Shown here in pieces: positions 31,214 to 38,603 of a stretch of DNA of 64,000 bases. How positions within the stretch are numbered: position 1 is the first letter of the stretch; the number at the start of each line of letters is the position of its first letter. The DNA is from Cupriavidus sp. YR651 (GTDB taxonomy: Bacteria; Pseudomonadota; Gammaproteobacteria; Burkholderiales; Burkholderiaceae), in the NCBI RefSeq assembly GCF_900101625.1, contig NZ_FMYZ01000002.1:372001-436000 (forward strand), in the 5' to 3' direction. The notes under the pieces were generated by a model. That model made no database searches. It was not told the DNA's origin and saw nothing but the letters and a program-made list of their open reading frames with translations. A program made the position numbers and the translations under genes.

Positions 31214-31651
31214 TCAGGCGGCCTTCTCCGCCTTGACCATGATCACCGGGCATTCCGCCTGCGCCAGCACGCGGCCGGCCACCGATCCGATCACCGCGTC
31301 GAAAAACGCCCCGCGGCCGTGCGTGCCCATCACGATGGCGCCGGCATTCACCGACTTCGCATAGCTCACGATCTTCTCCGGCGCAAAACCGTGCTGCGCG
31401 TGGCGCTCAAACGGCACATTGGCCGTTGCCAGGATGTCGCAGACCGATGCCATGGCTTTTTCGCTGGCCTCGTTGTGCCACGCGTCGATGGTTTCCTTGC
31501 TGACGAAGGCACGGACCTGGCCGGTCAGTTCGGGCGTTACGTGCAGCACATGGACAGTAAAGCCGGGTTGCAGCAGCTTGCCTTCGGTCAGGAAACGGGC
31601 GGCGGCATCGCTGAAGCTAGAACCGTCGGTGGGAAGGACGATATGGGGCAT
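31214..31651 (-). CDS. Universal stress protein UspA family
   Basis: A 145-residue single Usp domain. The beginning MPHIVLPTDGSSFSDAA and the ATP-binding block IVMGTHGRGAFFDAVIGSVAGRVL (G-2X-G-9X-G-S/T type) are both present, so nucleotide binding is expected. It is transcribed divergently from the LuxR-type response regulator across a 314-bp gap. Confidence 0.92.
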   Translation of the reverse strand: MPHIVLPTDGSSFSDAAARFLTEGKLLQPGFTVHVLHVTPELTGQVRAFVSKETIDAWHNEASEKAMASVCDILATANVPFERHAQHGFAPEKIVSYAKSVNAGAIVMGTHGRGAFFDAVIGSVAGRVLAQAECPVIMVKAEKAA

Positions 31652-31965
31652 GGCTTCGATCTCCGGTTGGAAACTGCGAGAGGGATACCGGCGATCATGG
31701 CAGGTCTCCGGTGCCCATACCGAAACTTAAATCAAATCGACCCAAAGTATTTCGTGATTGCACGATTGTCATGTTGCGACAAATGTGATTGGGCATGGTG
31801 CGGCCGTCATCCATTGAACGCGTCCTGCCGGACACATATTCGCAACAGCTGAATTTTCCGCTGAAACCGCCGGAAGATTCGCATGACTTTCCCAGCCATT
31901 TCCGCATCCCGGGAAGTATCGGACGGCCTATTCTCGGCTCATCATCATTGCGTCGGAGTCTTGCC
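31652..31965. other. Divergent control region, usp / response regulator
   Basis: A 314-bp gap that must hold both promoters. It has an AT-rich centre (about 31722-31790) unlike the surrounding G+C-rich DNA. No clear operator or hexamer pair could be assigned. The short ORFs crossing it are not convincing. Confidence 0.4.
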
Positions 31966-32583
31966 ATGCCCACAGCCCTCGTCGTCGACGACCACCCCGC
32001 CATCCGGCTCGCCGTCGGCAATCAGCTGATGTGTGACCTGGGCTTCGAAGAGATCCGGGAAGCCTCCAACGGCCCCGATGCGCTGCAGGTTTTGCGACGA
32101 GGTGCGACGGACCTGATCATCGTGGATCTGGATCTGCCGGGTGTTGCCGGCGATGCCGTGCTCGAAGAGGCGGCATCACGCTATCCCGCCGCACGCGTGC
32201 TGGTGCTGTCGGCGATGCCCGGCGCGGGCGAGCGCGCCATGCACGGCGGTGCCCATGGCTACGTGGCCAAGCAGGAGGGGCTCCAGGAACTGATGCACGC
32301 GATACGTGCGGTCATGGCCGGCTATGCGGTATTCCCGGTGAAGCTGCTCCAGTCGATCCGCCAGACGGCTACGCAAGGCGACCTGTTGAGCCTGTTGAGC
32401 AAACGTGAACTGACGGTCCTGCGTTTCCTGGCATCCGGCTACTCGAACAAGACCATCTCCGATGTGCTGTGCATCAGCAACAAGACGGTCAGTTCGCACA
32501 AGACCAGCATCATGGCCAAGCTTGGCTTTGGCTCCCTGATCGAACTCGGCGAGTTTGCGCGGCGGCATCAGCTGCTGAGCTGA
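31966..32583 (+). CDS. NarL/LuxR-type response regulator, orphan
   Basis: A 205-residue protein: receiver domain (TALVVDDHPAIRLAVGNQL, phospho-acceptor Asp in LIIVDLDLPGVAG, Lys in GYVAKQEG) and a C-terminal LuxR HTH (LSKRELTVLRFLASGYSNKTISDVLCISNKTVSSHK). The start at MPTALVVDDHP is the usual one. No histidine kinase gene is adjacent, so its partner is elsewhere or absent. Its position opposite the usp gene suggests, but does not show, control of it. Confidence 0.92.
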   Translation: MPTALVVDDHPAIRLAVGNQLMCDLGFEEIREASNGPDALQVLRRGATDLIIVDLDLPGVAGDAVLEEAASRYPAARVLVLSAMPGAGERAMHGGAHGYVAKQEGLQELMHAIRAVMAGYAVFPVKLLQSIRQTATQGDLLSLLSKRELTVLRFLASGYSNKTISDVLCISNKTVSSHKTSIMAKLGFGSLIELGEFARRHQLLS

Positions 32584-32610
32584 GGCCGCCGGCGCATCGG
32601 GTGGCGAAGA

Positions 32611-33414
32611 TCAGCGCGGCACGCCAAATCGCGCTGCGGGGCGGTCATGCGACAGATTGGGCCCCAGCGCCGCGCGTGCGGACTCGAAGGCGTGCCAGTC
32701 CGCCGCGTCCGGCAACGACGGCAGCGTGATCACCTCGCCCTGGTCGAGGCCAGCCAGCGCGGCGTCGACAAGATCATCGCCGCTCATTACCCACGCCTGG
32801 GGCAGGTTGTCCACCGAGTGGCCGGCGATATCCCAGAACTCGGTGCGCGTCGCGCCCGGCAATACGGCCTGTACGCGTACGCCCTTGTCGGCAAGTTCGT
32901 GCTGCAGCGTTTGCGTGAACGCGAGCACGAATGCCTTGGAGGCGCCATACACACCGTTCAGCAGCGTGGGCGCCACGGCGACGATGGAGGCAATGTTGAT
33001 GATGGTGCCGCGGCCGCGAGCGACGAAGGCCGGCGCAACGGCATAGGTCAGGCGCGTCAGTGCGGTGACGTTGAGTTCGATCATCGCCTGCATCTTGTCG
33101 ACGTCCGATTGCAGCAGCGGCGCAGCACCACCGACACCGGCGTTATTGACGAGCATCGTGATGCTTGCATCGCTGCGCAGCAGCGCTTCAATCCGCTGCA
33201 CGTCCGCAGGCTGGCCAAGATCGGCCGTCACGATTTCGACCGACCGGCCGGTCTTGTCAGTGATGCCGCGGGCTAGCGTTTCCAGTCGCTGGCGATTGCG
33301 TGCCACAAGGATCAGGTCGTAGCCACGGCGTGCCAGACGGTCGGCATAGATGGCGCCGATGCCGGAGGAAGCACCGGTAATCAGGGCCGTGCCCGGGTGT
33401 GTGGTGGTGTTCAT
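32611..33414 (-). CDS. Short-chain dehydrogenase/reductase
   Basis: A 267-residue classical SDR. The cofactor motif ALITGASSGIGAIYADRLARRG, the structural LVNNAGVGG and the catalytic YGASK (Tyr-X3-Lys) with an upstream Ser are present. An Arg after beta-2 (LVARNRQRLE) suggests NADP preference. The substrate is unknown. It is divergent from the GlxA-type regulator, which may control it. Confidence 0.92.
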   Translation of the reverse strand: MNTTTHPGTALITGASSGIGAIYADRLARRGYDLILVARNRQRLETLARGITDKTGRSVEIVTADLGQPADVQRIEALLRSDASITMLVNNAGVGGAAPLLQSDVDKMQAMIELNVTALTRLTYAVAPAFVARGRGTIINIASIVAVAPTLLNGVYGASKAFVLAFTQTLQHELADKGVRVQAVLPGATRTEFWDIAGHSVDNLPQAWVMSGDDLVDAALAGLDQGEVITLPSLPDAADWHAFESARAALGPNLSHDRPAARFGVPR

Positions 33415-33591
33415 GTCGATACTCCGTTTCGAGACGTTGGATTCGGGGAGGGGAATGCCTTGCCGCCGGCGGGCATCACATCAACATTGCCGACTGCATG
33501 AAACGAAGATTAGGGGCACAATGCGATGGCGCCTATGTCGTAGATGCCACCTTTTCTGCCATCCACTGGCAGCGTCAGGAAAGTGATTGAA

Positions 33592-34554
33592 ATGCTGCAT
33601 GTCGCCCTTGCCCTCTATCCGGGCTTCCAGGTCCTGAACCTCGCGGTCACGACGGTGCTGGAATTCGCTAACCAGACACTTGATGCGCCCCTGTATCAGG
33701 TGCATCTGCTGTCCGAACATGGCGGGCCGATCATGTGTTCGGGCGGCTTTGCCGTGAGCACCGAGGCGTTCGGCAAGCGCCGCTTCGATACGGTGCTCGT
33801 GGTGGGGGACAACAACGTGATGCCCACGCCGCCTGCGCTGGTGGATTTTGTGCGGCGCGCCGCCCGCACGTCGCGGCGGATCGGCGCGACGTGCACGGGG
33901 GCCTTCAATCTGGCGGAAGCCGGCGTGCTCGAGGGGCGACGGGCCACGACCCACTGGTATCACGCGGCGCAGTTTCGTCGGCGCTATCCCGGCGTGACGA
34001 TGGAGGAGGATCGCATCTTCATCATCGACGGCCCGGTGTGGACGTCAGCGGGAATGACGGCTTGCATCGACCTGACGCTGGCGCTGGTGGAAAAGGACGT
34101 CGGTGCGGCAGTGGCGCGCGACGTGGCCAAGAAGCTCGTGGTGTACCACCGACGCGCGGGTGGGCAGTCGCAGTTCTCCGCGCTGCTGGAACTGGAGCCA
34201 CGCTCGGACCGCATCCAGGCGGCATTGGATTTTGCTCGCCAAAACTTGCAGCTGGAACTCTCGGTAGATCAACTGGCGGACGCGGCGCACCTTAGCCCGC
34301 GCCAGTTTGCGCGGGCGTTTCGCGAGGAGACGGGCCAGACACCGGCCAAGGCGGTTGAGCATCTGCGCGTGGAGGCTGCGCGACTGATGATGGAGTCAAG
34401 CCGGCATCCGATCGACATCGTGGCGCGGGACACGGGCTTTGGTGATCGGGAGCGGATGCGGCGAGCGTTCCTGCGGGCGTTCGGCCAGCCGCCGCAGGCG
34501 ATTCGACGAATGGTGAAGGGTGAGGCAGCGCCGGAAGACGCCAGTGTGGCCTGA
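33592..34554 (+). CDS. GlxA-type AraC-family transcriptional regulator (DJ-1/PfpI domain)
   Basis: A 320-residue protein (from ATG 33592) with an N-terminal DJ-1/PfpI-like domain (HVALALYPGFQVLNLAVTTVLEFAN; GATCTGAFNLAEAG with the elbow Cys) and a C-terminal AraC double HTH (LELSVDQLADAAHLSPRQFARAFREETGQTP). An AGGA sequence 11 nt upstream favours 33592; an in-frame ATG at 33544 would add 16 residues. Such regulators often act on the divergent SDR gene. Confidence 0.9.
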   Translation: MLHVALALYPGFQVLNLAVTTVLEFANQTLDAPLYQVHLLSEHGGPIMCSGGFAVSTEAFGKRRFDTVLVVGDNNVMPTPPALVDFVRRAARTSRRIGATCTGAFNLAEAGVLEGRRATTHWYHAAQFRRRYPGVTMEEDRIFIIDGPVWTSAGMTACIDLTLALVEKDVGAAVARDVAKKLVVYHRRAGGQSQFSALLELEPRSDRIQAALDFARQNLQLELSVDQLADAAHLSPRQFARAFREETGQTPAKAVEHLRVEAARLMMESSRHPIDIVARDTGFGDRERMRRAFLRAFGQPPQAIRRMVKGEAAPEDASVA

Positions 34555-34654
34555 TGCGCTTGCGCGCCATCTACGCCAACGACGACGCGATCCAACCGAA
34601 TCTCCGACGTGAACCACTGGCGGGCCGCTCGCGCAGTTGGTCGCTCCGCGTTTG

Positions 34655-35431
34655 TCACGAACCGCCAAACCAGTTGTATCCCTGATCCACCCAATAGCCG
34701 CCGGGGTACGAGTTGGTCACGAAGATCTCCATGATGTGCTTGGGATTCTTGTAGCCAAGCTTGGTCGGCATCCGGAGCTTCATGGGATAGCCATACTTCG
34801 GCGGCAGGCGCTGACCGTCATAGGTGAATGTCAGCAAGGTCTGCGGGTGCAGCGCCGTCGGCATGTCGATGCTTTCGTAGTAGTCGTCGGCACACTTGAA
34901 CCCCACGTATTTTGCGGTGGTGTCCGCGCCGATTCGCCGGAGGAATTCGGCGAAAGGCGTTCCGCCCCAACGTCCGATCGCGCTCCAGCCTTCCACGCAG
35001 ATATGCCGGGTGATCTGCTCCGCCTGCGGCAGCGCGTAAAGCGCATCGAGTGTCCAGCTTTGCTTGTCACGCACCAGCCCGCCAACCTCGAGCCTGAAGT
35101 TGTCGCCATTGACCGCAGGCACTTCGTCGAGGCCATAGAAGGCATTGAACGGAAACGGACGCGTGATCTCCGCTTGCGTGTAGGTCGGTGCAAGCCGGTT
35201 CGGATCGAACAGCCAGGCCTGCACCCGGTCATTCATCTGCGATACACGACCCAGGAAGGTTTCGACGGACGCATCGTCGGTCAGGCTGCAACCGGTGAGC
35301 ATCGCCAGGCCGCCGAGGGTGAGGATGCGTTTGCCGAACAGACGGCGAGAAGGCAGGTCGAGTTCGCGACGTACGTCGATGATCAGGGATGCGCGATCGA
35401 CGGCGATGCGCTTGGGAGATTTCGGGGTCAC
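34655..35431 (-). CDS. msrP: YedY/MsrP-like molybdopterin oxidoreductase (YedY1 type)
   Basis: A 258-residue sulfite-oxidase-fold molybdoenzyme. The Mo-coordinating Cys is in TRHICVEGWSAIGRWGG, with HPQTLLTFTYDGQ and PPKYGYPMKLRMPTKLGYKNPKHI following. A twin-arginine motif (SRRLFGK) precedes a hydrophobic stretch ending in a lipobox-like LTGC, so export by Tat and lipid anchoring are likely. MsrP/YedY enzymes reduce periplasmic methionine sulfoxide. At 258 residues it is shorter than E. coli MsrP (334), like the YedY1 form linked to MrpX in Azospira. It is last in the mrpX-cytochrome b-msrP run. Confidence 0.88.
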   Translation of the reverse strand: MTPKSPKRIAVDRASLIIDVRRELDLPSRRLFGKRILTLGGLAMLTGCSLTDDASVETFLGRVSQMNDRVQAWLFDPNRLAPTYTQAEITRPFPFNAFYGLDEVPAVNGDNFRLEVGGLVRDKQSWTLDALYALPQAEQITRHICVEGWSAIGRWGGTPFAEFLRRIGADTTAKYVGFKCADDYYESIDMPTALHPQTLLTFTYDGQRLPPKYGYPMKLRMPTKLGYKNPKHIMEIFVTNSYPGGYWVDQGYNWFGGS

Positions 35432-35460
35432 GATCAGTCTCCAGTGTGGTTGGCCGCGTA

Positions 35461-36087
35461 CTAACGCCCGCGAATCATGGTTAGCAGGCTACGTGGAACC
35501 AGCGCGACCATCACCAGATGAACAACGATGAATGCTGCCAGCAGAGACATCGCCAAGAAGTGGACAACGCGCGCGAAATCGTAGCCGCCCATCAGCGTTC
35601 GCACTAACGGAAACTGCACCGACTTCCAGATGGCGATACCTGACAGCACCAGCACGATGAGATCGAGTATCACGAACAGATAGGCGAACTTCTGCACCGC
35701 GTTGTAGCGGCTGAGATCAGCATGTCGCAGACGCCCCCTCAGGGCATCGGCCAGATCGCGTATCACCGCGCGAGGGCCAAGCGGAAAGAACTTGGAAGCG
35801 ATGCGACCGGTGACGATATTCATCGCCAGATAGAACAGGCCGTTGAAAAACAGCAACCACATGGCGGCGAAATGCCACTGCAAGGCGCCGCCGAGCCACC
35901 CGCCCAAGGTGATGTCGCGCGGAATGACGAGGCCGGAAAAGACCGGGGACGCGTTGTAGATGCGCCAGCCCGACAGCATCAGCACTATCGCTGCCAGTGC
36001 ATTGAGCCAGTGGGTGATCCGCACCCAGGCGGGTTGAATTGCACGCTTGGTCGCGCGGGGCGCCGCGGCACCCTGAGTTGTTTCCAT
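35461..36087 (-). CDS. b-type cytochrome (cytochrome b561-like), electron donor to MsrP
   Basis: A 208-residue membrane protein with four to five hydrophobic segments and His residues in helices (WVRITHWLNALAAIVLMLSGW; LQWHFAAMWLLFFNGLFY; VVHFLAMSLLAAFIVVHLVMVAL), consistent with two b hemes. It probably passes quinol electrons to the molybdoenzyme encoded 29 bp downstream, the job done by MsrQ/YedZ elsewhere, but it resembles cytochrome b561/hydrogenase cytochrome b rather than classical MsrQ. The start at METTQG was chosen for the GGGGG six nt upstream; MGVEMETTQG at 36099 is possible. Confidence 0.88.
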   Translation of the reverse strand: METTQGAAAPRATKRAIQPAWVRITHWLNALAAIVLMLSGWRIYNASPVFSGLVIPRDITLGGWLGGALQWHFAAMWLLFFNGLFYLAMNIVTGRIASKFFPLGPRAVIRDLADALRGRLRHADLSRYNAVQKFAYLFVILDLIVLVLSGIAIWKSVQFPLVRTLMGGYDFARVVHFLAMSLLAAFIVVHLVMVALVPRSLLTMIRGR

Positions 36088-36253
36088 CTCAACCCCCATA
36101 TTGCAAATGTGCCAATGGCCATCGACTGGACCTTGCGATCCGCAAATGGGTTGCCATTGGCGTGCCAGTGATCGGAATGCAGCCGGCACGGATGGCGGCT
36201 ACCGGCTACCGGAAAGTCCCGATGTGCCGTGCCGCCACCATCCTGGTACGCGA

Positions 36254-36523
36254 TTACTTCTTCATGCCGTCGGACATTGCATCCTTACCCATCTTGTCCT
36301 TGGACATCGCGTCCTTGCTCATCTTGTCCTTGTGCATGCCATCCTTGGACATCGCGTCCTTGCCCATCTTGTCCTTGTGCATGCCGTCCTTGGACATTGC
36401 ATCCTTGGCCATGGCGTCCTTGGACATCGAATCCTTTGCCATGCCGCTGTTCGTCTGCGCGAACGCCGAGGTTCCACATACCAGGGCTGCGGCAGCAAGC
36501 GCGGCGATTGCGATTTGTTTCAT
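36254..36523 (-). CDS. mrpX: MrpX-like methionine-rich periplasmic peptide (MXKDX repeats)
   Basis: An 89-residue protein with a 22-residue signal peptide ending GTSAFAQ. The ~67-residue mature chain is almost entirely M-X-K-D-X pentapeptides (about 12 units), giving 13 Met, many Lys/Asp and no Cys. This is the pentapeptide MXKDX family. In Azospira such a peptide (MrpX) acts as a sacrificial methionine sink for hypochlorite and is recycled by YedY1; that role is inferred here from identical gene company. It is first in the operon and lies under an exact SigF-type promoter. Confidence 0.9.
   Translation of the reverse strand: MKQIAIAALAAAALVCGTSAFAQTNSGMAKDSMSKDAMAKDAMSKDGMHKDKMGKDAMSKDGMHKDKMSKDAMSKDKMGKDAMSDGMKK
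36303..36392 (-). repeat. Tandem 45-bp duplication inside mrpX
   Basis: Positions 36303-36347 and 36348-36392 are near-identical 45-bp units, differing at about two positions. Each encodes three MXKDX pentapeptides. It suggests that the peptide grows and shrinks by unit duplication. Confidence 0.85.
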
Positions 36524-36639
36524 TGTGACTCCTTGTTGACTATGAGATTGCCCGGAGACTTCCGGGCTTCGAACGTCGCGGCTGGCCGTGGTCGGCGAGC
36601 GCTGGTCTGACACCCCGTTTGTGCGTGTCTGAACGGGAA

Positions 36640-36665
36640 TTCGCCATCGACGGCGAACTGGTTAC
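36640..36665 (-). promoter_or_regulatory. SigF-type ECF promoter for mrpX operon
   Basis: Read on the minus strand, GTAACC (36665-36660), 16 nt, then CGAA (36643-36640). This is an exact match to the GTAACC-N16-CGAA consensus recalled for Caulobacter SigF. Transcription would begin near 36633, leaving about 110 nt of 5' UTR before mrpX that contains a perfect 6-bp hairpin (CCCGGA/TCCGGG, 36551-36566). Confidence 0.75.
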
Positions 36666-36805
36666 AGCCAGCCGGTTTTTTTGTCGGTGACAATGTAATA
36701 ACGGCACTTCCTGTGGCAATCCTCCGGCCGCGGAGGCGGAGTTGCCAGAACTACACACACCGGGGGTGTCGGCGTAGAATCCGCGCAAATGAAATGGGGC
36801 AGGGT

Positions 36806-36831
36806 GTAACCGACGCGAGCGATGGACCGAA
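36806..36831 (+). promoter_or_regulatory. Second SigF-type ECF promoter, overlapping the annotated sigF start
   Basis: GTAACC at 36806-36811, 16 nt, CGAA at 36828-36831, an exact match on the plus strand. The -10 element lies inside the first codons of the longest sigF frame (ATG 36822), so a transcript from here would lack that ATG. It implies autoregulation from a shorter start. Confidence 0.65.
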
Positions 36832-37394
36832 TTCCCGATCAGGACGCACTGCAAACTCGGGAGGCGCAGCTGCACGACCTGATGACGCGCAGCCTGGCTG
36901 GTGATCAGGCGGCATACCGGCGCTTCCTGACCGAGTTGGGTGCGTTGCTACGCGGTTTTTTTCGCAAGCGGCTGCAATGGCAGGCTGGCGATGTCGAGGA
37001 TCTGACGCAGGAAGTCTTGCTGGCGGTGCACAACGCGCGGCATACCTATCTGCCGGGCCAGCCGCTGACAGCCTGGGTCCACGCCATTGCCCGCTATAAA
37101 CTCGCGGATCATTTCCGGGCGTACGCGCGGCACGACGGCATGAACGACCCGCTGGACGATGAGCGGGAACTGCTTGCATCGTCCGATCTTGAGCCCGCAC
37201 AGGCCCGACGCGACCTGGCGTTGCTACTCGAACAACTGCCCGATCGTCAGCGCCTGCCGATCGTGCATGTAAAGCTGGAAGGTCTCTCTGTTTCGGAGAC
37301 TGCGCGGATTACCGGGCTGTCGGAATCGGCAGTGAAGATTGGTGTGCATCGCGGATTGAAGGCGCTGGCGGCAAAGATGCGAGGATCGCGATGA
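36822..37394 (+). CDS. sigF: ECF RNA polymerase sigma factor, SigF type
   Basis: The longest frame gives 190 residues. Region 2 is recognisable in AYRRFLTELGALLRGFFRKRLQWQAGDVEDLTQEVLLAVHNARH and TAWVHAIARYKLADHFRAYAR; region 4 in QLPDRQRLPIVHVKLEGLSVSETARITGLSESAVKIGVHRGLKAL. The partner is the overlapping NrsF gene. An exact SigF-like promoter overlaps the annotated ATG. The next possible starts are a CTG at 36870, five nt after a perfect GGGAGG, or ATG 36882 (MTRSLAGDQAAY), either of which would fit the conserved region better. Confidence 0.9.
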   Translation: MDRIPDQDALQTREAQLHDLMTRSLAGDQAAYRRFLTELGALLRGFFRKRLQWQAGDVEDLTQEVLLAVHNARHTYLPGQPLTAWVHAIARYKLADHFRAYARHDGMNDPLDDERELLASSDLEPAQARRDLALLLEQLPDRQRLPIVHVKLEGLSVSETARITGLSESAVKIGVHRGLKALAAKMRGSR

Positions 37395-38032
37395 GAACGG
37401 ATGAGCTGATTTCCCTGCTGGCCGCTGGCGAGCCCCCCGTGGATCGACACGCCATCGGCAGGCGCATTGGGATCGCAGGACTGAGTGGTGCGCTGGCCGC
37501 GACGGCGTTGATGATCGTCATGCTGCGGTTCCGTGCCGATCTGGCCGTGATCGCATCGACCCCGCTGTTCTGGGGCAAGGTGGCGCTGCCATTGACGCTG
37601 ATGCTGGGCAGCCTGTGGATGACGGCGCGGCTCGCGCGTCCGGGCGTCGGGCCGGGCATGAGTTGGCTGGGCATCGCACTGCCACTGGGCACAGTCTGGC
37701 TTGCGGCGCTCTACACCCTCGCGCAAACACCATCGGTTGACCGGCTTGCGGCGGTGCTGGGGCAGACGTGGCGGGTTTGTCCTCTCAATATCGCGGTGCT
37801 GTCGGTGCCCGTGTTCATTGCGGTCTTCTGGGCGCTTCGCGGCCTGGCGCCCACGCGGCTGGTGTTGACTGGCGCCGCCGGCGGCTTGCTGTCCGGCGCC
37901 ATCGCAACGCTTGCCTACTGTCTGCATTGTCCGGAAATGGGCGTCGCCTTCTGGGGTGTCTGGTACGTGCTCGGCATGATGGTGCCGGCCATCGCCGGAG
38001 CCTTGCTCGGGCCACGACTGCTGCGCTGGTGA
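37391..38032 (+). CDS. nrsF: NrsF-type membrane anti-sigma factor (DUF1109)
   Basis: A 213-residue protein with about six transmembrane segments and no soluble zinc domain, typical of DUF1109 anti-sigma proteins. Conserved cysteines appear in TWRVCPLNI and TLAYCLHCPEMGVAFWG; in Caulobacter NrsF the conserved Cys pair is needed for signal response. Its ATG overlaps the sigF stop, so the pair is translationally coupled. It presumably holds SigF at the membrane until envelope oxidants act. Confidence 0.92.
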   Translation: MRTDELISLLAAGEPPVDRHAIGRRIGIAGLSGALAATALMIVMLRFRADLAVIASTPLFWGKVALPLTLMLGSLWMTARLARPGVGPGMSWLGIALPLGTVWLAALYTLAQTPSVDRLAAVLGQTWRVCPLNIAVLSVPVFIAVFWALRGLAPTRLVLTGAAGGLLSGAIATLAYCLHCPEMGVAFWGVWYVLGMMVPAIAGALLGPRLLRW

Positions 38033-38213
38033 GAGGCTGCGCGGCAGGCTGAATCGCCATTTCGGATGGATTGCCGGGTGGGATTGAAAAGATCAGAAGC
38101 GAGTGTAAGGAAAGGCGCCTGGCCCCGACCAAGAGACTGCCGCGCTGACCATCGTCCCGATGTGCTGGCGGCTGCTGGTAGCTAACCAGGACTCTCTCTG
38201 AAAAGGATCCGCC

Positions 38214-38600
38214 ATGAAGTTCGTCAAGGTCGCCTTGTTGTTCGTCCTCTCCACCTTTGCTTCCCTATCGATGGCGGGCGAGATCAAGCCCTACAGTCAG
38301 GCCCAATTCGACAAGCTCACGCATGAAGGGAAGCCTGTGCTGGTCGCGGTTCACGCGAGCTGGTGCCCGACCTGCAAGGCGCAGGAGCCCATCATTGGCC
38401 AGTTGATGGGGGAGGGCGCGTACAAGGATGTGACGGCCCTGGTGGTCGACTTCGACGCGGAAAAACCTTTGTTGAAGCGCTTCAAGGTCGGCACGCAAAG
38501 CACGCTGATCGGCTTCAAGGGCGAAAAGGAAGTGGGTCGCTCGGTCGGTGATACCACCAAGGCTGGCATCGAGGGCCTGCTCAAGAAGACAGTCAACTAA
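38214..38600 (+). CDS. Periplasmic thioredoxin-like protein
   Basis: A 128-residue protein with a signal peptide (MKFVKVALLFVLSTFASLSMAGE) and a thioredoxin fold carrying WCPTC in VHASWCPTCKAQEPI. WCPTC is unusual against WCGPC of thioredoxin and resembles some reducing periplasmic thioredoxins. It starts 181 bp after nrsF and ends three bases before the CcdA-like gene, so those two form an operon. It probably delivers reducing power to periplasmic disulfides or sulfoxides. Confidence 0.9.
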   Translation: MKFVKVALLFVLSTFASLSMAGEIKPYSQAQFDKLTHEGKPVLVAVHASWCPTCKAQEPIIGQLMGEGAYKDVTALVVDFDAEKPLLKRFKVGTQSTLIGFKGEKEVGRSVGDTTKAGIEGLLKKTVN

Positions 38601-38603
38601 GCG

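Noticed and set aside
36254..36523. CRISPR-like array in the 15-bp periodic sequence
   Set aside because: The periodicity is a coding repeat (M-X-K-D-X) with no spacers; it is the mrpX gene.
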